This document shows positions 1-9,857 of a DNA stretch of 64,000 nucleotides, one piece after another. The stretch's first letter is position 1. Every line of letters begins with the position of its first letter. The notes under the pieces are model-generated. The model was not told where the DNA came from and made no database searches. It saw nothing but the letters and a program-made list of their open reading frames with translations. Origin of the DNA: Struthidea cinerea (lineage: Eukaryota; Chordata; Aves; Passeriformes; Corcoracidae); NCBI GenBank assembly GCA_013397865.1, contig VZTI01002343.1, positions 434,001-498,000 of the forward strand. Reading direction: 5' to 3'. A program made the translations under genes and the position numbers.

Positions 1-2880
1 TTACTGCCAACCTCCTCCAGGACAAATTACCTGAGAAGAGCAGAGATATTCAGAAAAATTATTTCAGGTAGCAGGTAACTTTGTATTTCCCAAGGAGGTC
101 ATCTCTGCTCTAGTGCCAGCCAATAATTCTGGAAACTAAGTCATGAGGAAATATGTGGAGTGGACCTTTTTACAGCACCTGTGCTACAAAACACATCACC
201 TCAGCATCCTCTGGACAATTTTTACATCTCAGAAAACACTGAAGAAAACTGTCAAGTCTTCTAATTTATCCAGAAGATAACAATAGGCTTGGAGTGCAAG
301 GGACCAAAACCCAGATTAGCAAGCAGAAATTGAGGACAGCACAGAGCAAAGGGGCTTCAAGCAACGTGCAAGAAAGCCTGTGGGAATCCCAAGCCGGTAT
401 AAATTTTATACCACTGCAGAAGGCTCATGAGTTTCTTGTATAGCAGTAATGCTCCTTCTGCTTTTCCTGCCTAAGTTTTATGTAACATGCTCTTTGTTCA
501 TGTTCTTCTTAAATTAAAGCAAACTAATTTCAAGCACCTATGATGATTACATTTAATTTTTAAAAATGTGTGTAATGATGGAAAGTGATTATTTTCATTT
601 TTACAGACAACAAATATACTTATTTCTAACACGCTCATTAGATGATGTAATATTTAGGGTGTGACACTTTCTGAGTACTTGTTCAGTTTTTTACTCACAA
701 TTATTTTGTAGGAGATATACATAAAACACACATGAAGATAAGCACTTGAAATAATCCAACTAAATACTCTGAAACCTGTAAATTATGGGAATGGAAACTT
801 GTTGATACAACTCAGTTGCTGAGGACTTACAAAAGGAAAAATTACCACGACCGGATAGTCCAGATCAAGAATGCCATCCCACCCGGTCTCCTTTGCCACC
901 ATGGATAAGTGTTTTCCAATTTACAGAAAGAATACAGGATTTACACTTTAGCACTTTCACAGAGTGTTAAAAGGTACCCTAAAATGGAGTGCTTTCTTTA
1001 TGTCTTTCCTTTGTTGCTACTGTGGATACATGTAAAAAGGTTCAGCTTATTCAGCTCAGTCCCTGGTGTGATTTTACATTCTTTTTGAGAATTTTTTGTG
1101 ACCTCACCAGAATTTGGGACTACATGAATAATACAAATAACTGTTTCCAAAAAGTCTGGCACTTTTTCGATTCTCTTTTTTTTTTTATTATTAAAACCTC
1201 TAGGTTATGCCAAGCTAGTTTATTAGGGGACTTCTAGTTCCTGCATGATCTATAAAGCACTTGCTAGTTTAGAAAGATTTTTTTTTTTTAAATTGCTTTA
1301 TCATTTTCAATAGTCCTATTAAAGACTTAGACAAAGATTTTCCAAAATGCCATGTGATTTGGGGGTTCCAAATATGAGTTTATTCCTCAAAAAAAAAAGA
1401 AAAAAAAATCATAAAAATCAGTAAATTTAAAAAAACCCTACCAAGCACAAATTCCTTAGTTAAAATATCTTCACTAGTCCCTGAAGGCTAAAATTTTTGT
1501 TCTGCCAAAATGCTCCTTTGCCCTATTACTGTATAAACAAGAAACATTACACACAGCCTGACGACCCCAGCCCTACTCACAAATGCAGTGCCTGGTCTGA
1601 ACAGTTTCCTCAGTATACGCCTACACTAGAGACAAGAGACTGCTTAGAAACCACAAACTGGCTCAGCAAGCCAGTTCCAATCTAATTCAAATTTATGAAT
1701 GTTGGGACAACTAAGTGTCCTTATCACTTTAAGACATACGAACCAGATCAGAATCAACAGATCCCTGTTAGAAAACAAAAGTCATTGTTGCAAGTGTACA
1801 GTCACAGGAGAATTTTCTTCTGGGTGCACAATGAACGAGGAAACCCTAGTACTTCTCCCTGCTCAAATCTAAGAGCCTAGTGCTTTTGCCGAGATCCGTG
1901 GGAGCTGTGGAATCAGAAGAAGCATAGGACTGGACTCCAAATCACTAGGCAGACCTACCACACTAAAATCACAACTACTACTAGGTCGATCAAAAAAATA
2001 ATTAATCCTGGAAGCAAGCATTTGAAAAACTTGACATTCTGGAACTTCTGTAGTAATTGACCTGTACCTTTTTAAAACAAACAAACCACTACCACCACCA
2101 ACAAAAAAAAACAACTAAACACCTTTACCTCTAGAAAAGAGCACTGGGGCACCTGCTATCTCTTTTTAGAAATAAATGTAGCATTTTCTCTAGAACTGTT
2201 TTTTTTCAGGGGAAGGGCAAAGGGAAGGCAAGGGAAGCAGGGATAATATTCACCTAATTGCAGGAAGATGATACTCGTCCTGTTCCCTGGCCTAGCCTAT
2301 AGTTAGTTAAAACAAACATGTTTAAGTAACTGATATCCTTAAGATAACACTTACCTGACAGTTCTAGAACATTCAGAAATGTTAATGGACACTTTGACTC
2401 TCTGCTGCCTACCTTTAAAGTACGTAATGCTAAAGGATCATACCACTTTGGATTTTGAAGAACAGTTTGCAGGATTTAATTGAAATAAAACTATGTTTGA
2501 AAAGAAAACAATTACTTCGGTTTCCAAAACAAGCTTTTTGGTTTCACATCTCAAAAACTTAATTCAATAAATACAATTCTGCTTGTCTGATTTTCATTTT
2601 AAATGCATTTAAAGCTGCGTTACCATAAATAGAACTTCTTAAAACACCACATAATATTGGAATAAATTTACGTATTATAACATAAAAGCAAAATACAGTA
2701 TAGATGGCGAGTCTAATACCGAATTTAATGAATTAACATTAACTACAACTTCAATCAGTTCCCTAACCAACAGAAGTGCACATTTCTTAAAATACGTTGC
2801 CCATGCCCAGACAAAATGTATTTATACGGAGATCGGCACATTCAAGAAACCGAATGGGTTTTGTAAACCTGTTTGTTTCC
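1..2880 (-). other. DBX2: DBX2 intron 1 (5' part), no exon seen
   Basis: This AT-rich stretch lies downstream of DBX2 exon 1 on the minus strand and is read as the beginning of intron 1. No minus-strand frame shows the expected homeodomain or the linker that precedes it, so exon 2 must lie beyond position 1. Several A/T homopolymers occur (around 1180, 1275 and 1390-1410). No CR1 or other recognisable repeat is seen. All open frames here are short and unrelated to known proteins. Confidence 0.6.
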
Positions 2881-3662
2881 AATTCGATGGCACCGGTTCC
2901 TGCGGGCCCCCTGCGGCTGCGAGCAGGTCCCCACCGCCCTGGAGGGTGCTGGCTCTCAGTGTGACACCGGGCCGAACGGCTGATGACGCACCTTTAGACC
3001 GCTTTAAAACTTTTTTTCCCCCCCGTCCCTAGTTTTGTCAAAACTTCCAGAAAACTGCCTGTTCTACATGGTTTAATTCTCCCCTTGGCAGGAGGAGCCC
3101 GGTCCTTCACGCCTTACTGTCCTCCAAGGCAGGGCATGTGGAGAAGGGGCTGCTGCCTCCCGAGCTGTCGCTACTTAGGAGGATGGGACCCCTCGCCTTT
3201 CTCCCAAAACTTGGAATTTCAGACTTTCCCGGAGCGCCTGTTGGCGGCGAAGCTTCTACCATCCCTTGAGGCTGCGGGACGTCAGGACCTGAAAGAACTG
3301 CGATTAGGGCATTTAACAGCACCCGACGCGGCCATCACAGGGCTCTGCCGCGCTCTCTGCACCCTCAGGTGCGCCGGCCGGCCGCATGCGAAAGCCGCTG
3401 CCCGGCAGCCCGCACCACCGGCCCCCGCCCGCTCCTCGGCGTCCCGTCGCCAGCGGTAGAGCGAGATCCTCGGCCGGAGCGCCGGGGGCAGCCTCTGCCG
3501 TGCCCCGGCGGCACGGCACCTAGCGGGGCTCGGCGTCCCGCCGCCGCCTCTGGGCTCTCCGGAGCGGCCGCGCCTCTCCTGCCGCCGTCTCCGCCGCGCG
3601 GAGCGCGGGGCCGAGCCCTCGGGAAGCCCCCGGTCCCGTCTCCCCGGCGGCGGGACGCGGGA

Positions 3663-3698
3663 NNNNNNNNNNNNNNNNNNNNNNNNNNNNNNNNNNNN
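3663..3698. other. Assembly gap (36 N) at end of DBX2 exon 1
   Basis: A run of N sits in extremely GC-rich sequence. Its true length is unknown. Translation carried across it in any frame should not be trusted, because the exon 1 donor site is probably within it. Confidence 0.95.
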
Positions 3699-3969
3699 CG
3701 TCCGCCGCGGAGGGGTTAAGCACTTGGAAAGCCCATCTTGCCGGGAAGGAAACGCCTGAGGGGCTGATTTGTTCCGCCGCGGGGCACAGCTTGAGGGGCA
3801 CGGGGTTGGCGGGGAGGGGACGGAGCTGGGCAGGGCTCGGCGGCGCCCCGGCCCGCAGCAAGTTCTCGATGAGGAAACTTTTGCCCAGGTTGCCAAAGCC
3901 CGGCGCCGCCGGCAGGTTGAGGAGAGCCGAGGAGCCCACCAGGTCCCAGTAAAGGGCGCTGGGCAGCAT
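3699..3969 (-). CDS. DBX2: DBX2 homeobox protein, coding exon 1 (3' end lost in assembly gap)
   Basis: The minus strand reads MLPSALYWDLVGSSALLNLP at the start, then GFGNLGKSFLIENLLRAG, and later PLPANPVPLKLCPAAEQ and RWAFQVLNPSAAD. I recognise this as the N-terminus of DBX2, a developing-brain homeobox repressor that helps pattern ventral and intermediate progenitors of the neural tube. FLIENLLR resembles the Engrailed-homology (Eh1) peptide that binds Groucho/TLE corepressors. The homeodomain is encoded by later exons outside the window. The start ATG is at 3967-3969. As I recall the human protein, this one is shorter, missing part of an Ala/Pro-rich linker after the Eh1-like motif. The exon runs into a 36-N gap (3663-3698). 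No good GT-A/G-AG donor is visible between 3520 and 3662, so the true donor is probably inside the gap. The identification comes from recalled family sequence, not from an alignment. Confidence 0.93.
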
Positions 3970-4438
3970 AGCGAGGGCTTCTACCCTCCTCGCTCTGCCC
4001 TGCCCAGCCCGGCCCGGCCGCCGCGGCCCCTCACTGGGCTGGGACGGGGCGCCGGGCTATGGGGCCGGGCGGGCTGGCGGGGCGCCTCCCCGAGGGCTGT
4101 GGGGAGCGGAGCGGGGAGCTCGGCGAGGCTGTCCGTGGAGACGCGGCGCCTCTCCGCCGTGCTGGAAGGTGTGTCCAAGCGCATTCATTATGTCAGCCGG
4201 GGACGAGGAGTGATGGACGCGGCCAACAATGCCGCCTTGCCCAGCAGCCCCCCGGGGAGGGGGCAGGGCGGCGAGGCGAGGTGGCTGTCCCGCCGTGCCC
4301 GCCCCGAGATGGCGGCGGGTCGCGCCTCCTCCGAGGGGTGCACCTGTGCGAGGGGACGGCAGGGGAAGGGAAAGGCCGCTGGCCTCCGTCCCGGCGGGGA
4401 AGTGGCTCCGGTGCTGGCCGCGGAGAGATCATGTCGAC

Positions 4439-4476
4439 CTAATGATCCCATGAGGTAATGGGAAGATAGTCATTAG
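4439..4476. promoter_or_regulatory. Cluster of three TAAT-core homeodomain-type sites upstream of DBX2
   Basis: CTAATGA (4439-4445), GTAATGG (4455-4461) and TCATTAG (4470-4476) lie within 38 bp at the upstream edge of the DBX2 CpG island, about 470-510 bp before the start codon. The outer two are exact reverse complements, giving an inverted pair. TAAT is the core bound by many homeodomain proteins, and DBX genes are controlled by cross-repressing homeodomain factors. Binding here is inferred. Confidence 0.35.
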
Positions 4477-7329
4477 CTCACTCCCTCTGGGCATTTTTAT
4501 CTGGCCTTTTTTTTTTTTCTTTGGTTGCCCACACACAACATACACGCTGGATTTTCAACGTTTGTCTTAATAAATCTGATTCAGATCAGCATGGTGCTGT
4601 TAATCATGTTTTCCTTGAGATGTGGGACAGTGCTTTGTGTGGGCATAAACATTCTTTGTCCGGAATAGCTTAGTCCATTTCTACTTCCTTGCATGTACTC
4701 TTCTTTATTTGCTTACAAATCACGTATGTGGCAAAGATGTCTCATTTTGCAGTTCAAACATGCATGCAGAAAGTTAGAATTGGATGCTGTTCCAAAGTCC
4801 TGAAAGAACCTCCCCGTTTTGCACAGAAATCCTTTTATTTCAAAGCAGCTGTTCACCAGTCTAATCTTGAGGATATTCCCTGCAAAATCCTCTGGAGGAA
4901 GTGCGTCCCTTGTTTTTGTATAGCAGCAGGGGCATAACCCTTGGACATCAGGGTAGTTCAAAGCTAAAACGAGCTGGATTAGTGGAATCATGTGTGCCCT
5001 CAGATGAGAAATGGGAAGGATGTCTTAACTGCTGTGGTACTAACTAATACCTTGGGGAATATAAATCAGATGCTCACGTGTCCAGAGCTTTCCTTGCTGT
5101 CTTTGGTTGGCCCTCCTAGAGTTTTGGCACTTACTCCATTGGTACTAAGATAATGGTGAATGGGAGCCTAAGAGTCGATAAGGCTGCTTCATGCTAGGGA
5201 CCTATGTAGTCTGACCTTCTGTCTTACAACAGTGGCTGTAAGCAGGAAGAAGAGTAAGTCCAAGATGAGTCTGATAGTGTTGCCCTGATACATTCCCATT
5301 CTCTAACTGTTCTCAGCTTAAACAATTTCCACAGCTTGAGCACTTGTATTTGCAAATCTGAAAGCCTTCATCTCAAGATATTAATGCAAGTATTTTACTT
5401 GTGAGCTTTTTGAGACTCTTGCTTCTAGCTGTAGAATGGACAGAATCTAGGCTGTTGTACCCTAGACTACATCTGAAGCTACTGTGTCTTGTTGTAGTAT
5501 AAACTGCAGAAATTATGTTTCTAAGGGAAAGAAACAAGTCTTCCCAGGAGGGCACCCGCTTCTGAGCATTGCAAGTAGCTGCCTTTTCAATTACCCCTCA
5601 TAAATTTATTCACACTTAAGGATTTATTTTGTCTTTCATTTCACTGATTAAATTCTTACAGAGTTCCCAAGGGCCTGAGACACTGAAAACCATAATTTAA
5701 CACTTGGGAAGTGCAGTAGGTCCATCCAGCTGTGCTGCATGAATAAAAGGTATTCACCAAGGAAATGTTGGTTGTCAAAGACCATAGCCTTCAAAGACAG
5801 ACTTGGGGTTTGGTTTCCTCCAAGGCTTCTTTCAATGCCAAAGTGGCTACTAATGTGTTAATCACAGCTGTGTAGTTTGGTAAAGTATGATTAGCAAGTT
5901 GCACATTTCTGTGAATTATAAGCACAACACACAGAATCACAGAATATTCTGAGTTGGAAGGGACCCACAAGGTTCATTGACGCATGTAGCATTTGACTGC
6001 ATGGAAGAGAGTGATCGACCACATGATGAGTTAACAATTCGTGTCAGGTTGCATCTCTAGTTCCAGGGTTCAACCCATGTGTTGCATTGTGTGTTTAAGC
6101 AGTCCCTTTCTTCTCTCTGATTTTCATCTATCAGTGGCCTCTCACCCGTGTTCTGACTCTGCTGTTATAGCTGTTCTAAAAAACCACTGTGAACCAGATG
6201 ACAGGACTCAGGTTTTAAATAAGACAGGAAATATTATTTTTCAAGAGATTCCCAGTGGAGACCTCAGACTGGTTGTGTTATGTTAAGGAAGGGTGCTAGA
6301 GCAGAATAGCCAAATGAACTCATTAACCAGAGCAGCCTCTAAGCACTTGGTCTCTGGGACACATATCTGCAGCTCTGCTGAGCAGTAGCTACCAAATTCT
6401 GTCTATCCTCTGGGCATGTGATAATTGACCACAGTCAGGCCCAATAGTTGTTACCTGTCAAAAGCTGGAGAGCACAGCACAGGAAAATACAGATTCTTTG
6501 TTCAAATCTGGAGTATGGAGTGATTTGAGAGTAAAACAAGTGGCATCCTTAAAATCCAGATCCTTTCTGGTGAATGCAGCCTGGAATTGCATGACAAATG
6601 GATCCTTAACCATGGACCTGAAAAGTTGTTGGATGTGTATTACCAGATACATTCAGAAAGTAGAGATGATATTCATATGGTGAGTAGCTCTCATTTATTT
6701 TCATTTGATTGTGCAGACTTGGAAAGTACTTGCTCTGCATTTGGATTTTGTCAATTTATTAATTTACCTTAATCAGACTAAAGGAGAAGAAAGTTTGCCT
6801 TCGCTGGGTGTCTTGGCTTGTATCAGGTGTTTGGAAGACATGAAGATACACTTCTCAGGTTGCAAAACTTAAAAAATGGGGTACATGAAACATACATGAA
6901 ATTCTCAGCACTCAGGTAAGCCTTCCCTGCTCAGAGTCCAGAGTACAGTCTTACTGACAGGGCAGACAATTTATGTAACATACCAAGCACAAGATCTGTG
7001 TGACTACATCAAAGTATCCCTAATGATCCCTCTTCTACATCAGGTCTGCCCTTTCTCAGATGGCATTTCCATCCTTAAGCCAGGGACTTTCTCCCTTGCA
7101 ACTCCTTCCCTGGAGCAATTCAGGGATGTTGAATGTGATGCTGAATCCTGCCATTACTTCCCACTTTTCTTGCAAACCTTTCTGATGCTTAAAGGGAAGC
7201 ATGCATATTAGCAGCATCTACATTTTTTTGCCAGATTTACATACATGTGATTTTTCTGCAAGCTCTTTGGGGTTTTTTTGTGTTGGGTTTTTTTTTTTTT
7301 TTTAAGGTCTGAACAGCTAACACTTAGGT
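4477..7329. other. Intergenic sequence upstream of DBX2
   Basis: This is mostly unique AT-rich sequence, with pyrimidine-rich runs near 4508-4522 and an ancient CR1 tail at 5931-5981. Open frames are short and match nothing I recognise. A T/G-rich homopolymer run at 7273-7303 precedes the large CR1 element. Confidence 0.6.
5931..5981 (-). mobile_element. CR1 LINE 3'-end fragment
   Basis: The bases ACAGAATCACAGAAT, then TTGGAAGGGACC and CACAAGG, are the reverse complement of the CR1 3' end. Homology fades soon after 5981, so this is a very short 5'-truncated copy. Confidence 0.8.
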
Positions 7330-9377
7330 CTGCACTCTAGTAAATCCCCATCTGTGTCTTTTGTCCTCATGGTGGACTTCAGCTTATCAGATGTCTGCTG
7401 GAAATGCAAAGCAGCATAGAGGAAACAGTCAAGGATGTTCCTGGACTGTGTGGAAGATAACTTCCCCACACAACTGGTGTGTGCACCAGCTGGGGAAGCT
7501 GCCCTGCTGGACCTGCTGTTTGTGAGCAGAGGAGGACTCCGGGTGATGTGATGGTCAGCAGCTGTCTTGGGTACAGCAGTCATCAAATGATAGAGTTTTC
7601 TATTCTTGGCAAACTAAGGAGGGGGCTCAGCAGAATTGCTGTCTTGGTCTTCCAAAGGGCAGGCTTTGTCCTGTTTAGGAGCCTTGTTAGTAGAGTCCCT
7701 TGGGAGGCAGCCCTGAAGGGCAAAGGATTCCAGGAAAGCTGGATGTTCTTCAAGAAGGGACTTTTAAATAAGACACTGGAGTAGGCTGTCTCCGTGTGGC
7801 AAAAGATTGGTGTGGCTGAACAGAGAACTTTGTCTGGAACTCAGGAAAAAAAGGAGAGTTGATGACCTTTGGAAGAAGGGCCAGGCAGCTCAGCAGGACT
7901 ACAAGGATGTTGTGAGGTTATGCAGGGAGGAAGTTGGAGGGACCAAAGCCCAGCTCGAACTTAACCTGGCTACTGCATAAAAGACAATAAAAAATGTTTT
8001 AATAAATACCTTTGTGACAAACGAAGGGCCACGGAGGCTCTCCATCCTTTGTTGGATGGGAGGGGAAACACAGGAACAGAGAATGAGGAAAAGGCTGAGG
8101 TACTCAGTGCCTTCTTTGCCTCAGTCTGTAGCAGTAAGACCAGGTGTTCTCTGAGTACCCAGCCCCCTGAGCTGGGAGACAGGGGCAGGGAGCAGAATGA
8201 AGCCCTCACAATCCAAGGGGAAATGGTCAGTGACCTGCTACACCACTTAGCCAGACACAAGTCTCTGGGGCTGTATGGGATTCACCCAAAGGTGCTGAGC
8301 TGCCTGTGGCTTGGACAGGTGCACTGTTTGCAGGGTAAAAAGTTGGCTGGATGGTTGGGCCCAGAGAGTGGTGTTTAATGGAGACTAACTGGTGGCCAGT
8401 CACTGGTGGGGTTTCCCAGGGTTCAGCATTGGGGCCAGTACTGTTTAATATCTTTATCAATGATCTGTACAAGGAAATCGAGTGCACTCTCAGTCATATT
8501 TCAGGTGACACCAAGTTGGGTGGAAGTGTTGGTCTGCTGGAGGGCAAGAAGGCTCTGCAAAGGGATCTGGACAGGCTGCATTAATAGGCCAAAGTCAATT
8601 GTATGAAGCTCAGTGAGGCACAAAGTGCTGGGTCTTGCATTAGGGTCACAACCAGCACATGCAGCACTACACGCTTGGGGGAAGAGTAGCTGGGAAGCTG
8701 CCTGACGGAAAAGGACCTGGGGGTGTTGTATAACAGCCTGATAAACATGAACCAGCAGTGTGCCCAGGTGGCCAACAAGGCCAATGGCATCCTGGCCAAT
8801 ATCAGCAAGAGTGTGACCAGCAGGACCAGGGAAGTGATTGTCCCTCTGTACTTGGCACTAGTGAGGCCAGTCCAGTTCTGGGCCCCTCACTACAACAAGG
8901 ACATTGAGGTGCTGGAGCATGTCCAGAGAAGGGCAACAGAGCTGGTGAAGGGGCTGAAACACAATTCCTATGAGGAGTGGCTGAGGGAGCTGGGGCTGTT
9001 TAGCCTGGAGAAAAGGAGGCTCAGGGGAGACCTTATTACTCTCTACAACTGCCTGGAAGGAGGTTGTAACAAGATGTGTGTCTGTCTCTTCTTCCAAGTA
9101 GCAAGCAATAGGACAAGAGAAATTGGCCTGAAGTTGTGCCAGGGGAGGTTTAGATTGGATATTAGAAAAATTTTTCACCTAAAGAGTTGTTGAGCATTGT
9201 AACAGGCTGCCCAGGGAAGTGGTTGAGTCAACCAGCCCTGGAGGTGTTTAAAAGACATGCAGATATGGTGCTTAGGGACATGGTTTAGTGGTGAAGTGGG
9301 CAGTGCTGGGTTAATGGTGGAACTCAATGATGTTATAGCTCTTTTTGCAACCTAAAGGATTCTGTGATTCAATGACA
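7330..9377 (+). mobile_element. Large degenerate CR1 LINE with ORF2 remnants
   Basis: Plus-strand frames read as broken CR1 ORF2. The C-terminal part of the endonuclease comes first (7370-7640, including YSSHQMIEF, where the usual SDH reads SSH). A reverse-transcriptase N-terminal segment follows (to about 8300), then a jump to the post-catalytic region (GVSQGSALGPVLFNIFINDL at about 8410-8475 and a corrupted catalytic box, ISGDTKLGG). The C-terminal region is clear at 8723-9193 (QQCAQVANKANGIL, RRATELVKGL, LFSLEKRRLRGDLI). The 3' end has the typical tail GGATTCTGTGATTC at about 9357-9371. Frameshifts, stops and the missing reverse-transcriptase core make it inactive. The left boundary is approximate. 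Confidence 0.88.
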
Positions 9378-9827
9378 TTACTCCAAGGTATCCAAAGAAT
9401 AATGGAGAGGCTCCTTTATTTTACTGCATAAGCTGTGTTGGAAACTGGTGTGTCCTGGAAACATAGGTATCTCAGGAGAAGATGTATTTTCCAGGACCTT
9501 GTGACAGCAGCAGCTGAAAAACCTTGTAATTCAAAAGAAGCATGTAAATAGGGAGAAAGTCCTACCTAGCCCAGGGCAAATTCACGCTCTGTTTTTCCTG
9601 ACTACAAATTTTCCCAAAGGCACCTCCAATCAACATGGATAAAATGCATAAAATTTGTTTAAGAAGAGCAATCAATCATTTAAATGCCCTTTACATTCTA
9701 TTAAAATCAGATATGCAAAAAACTTCAGCACACCTGCCATTTCTCTTGTGAAGACCTGACACAGTGTGAGCCATATGCCTCCATGCTTCCACAAAATGTT
9801 CCTCTCTGTCAGCCTGAGATGCTCAAA

Positions 9828-9857
9828 CTTTATGGAAGCCGTATAGCTTCCATAAAG
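9828..9857. repeat. Perfect 12-bp inverted repeat with 6-nt loop
   Basis: The left arm CTTTATGGAAGC (9828-9839) and right arm GCTTCCATAAAG (9846-9857) are exact reverse complements around the spacer CGTATA. It would form a stable hairpin or cruciform. It is not inside a recognised transposon. Confidence 0.9.

Larger units (their letters stand above)
2881..4440. promoter_or_regulatory. DBX2: CpG island over DBX2 promoter and exon 1
   Basis: GC content and CpG density rise sharply at about 2.88 kb and fall at about 4.44 kb. Between these points CpG is very frequent, in clear contrast to the AT-rich flanks. The island covers the DBX2 start codon, the upstream 5' UTR and promoter (above 3969 on the minus strand) and the first part of intron 1. 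There is no obvious consensus TATA box, which fits a CpG-island promoter of a developmental regulator. Long open frames on both strands here are a by-product of GC richness and are not called as genes. Confidence 0.85.

Noticed and set aside
1..3500. Search for DBX2 exon 2 and homeodomain
   Set aside because: No homeodomain-like frame (WFQNRRMKW-type helix 3) occurs on the minus strand.
3282..3896. Other minus-strand frame of 204 codons overlapping DBX2 exon 1
   Set aside because: It is out of frame with DBX2, crosses the N gap and shows no family resemblance.
3769..4458. Plus-strand open frame of 229 codons in the DBX2 CpG island
   Set aside because: It is antisense to a recognised DBX2 exon. 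GC-rich DNA has few stop codons, and the Arg/Gly/Ala/Pro-rich product has no domain.
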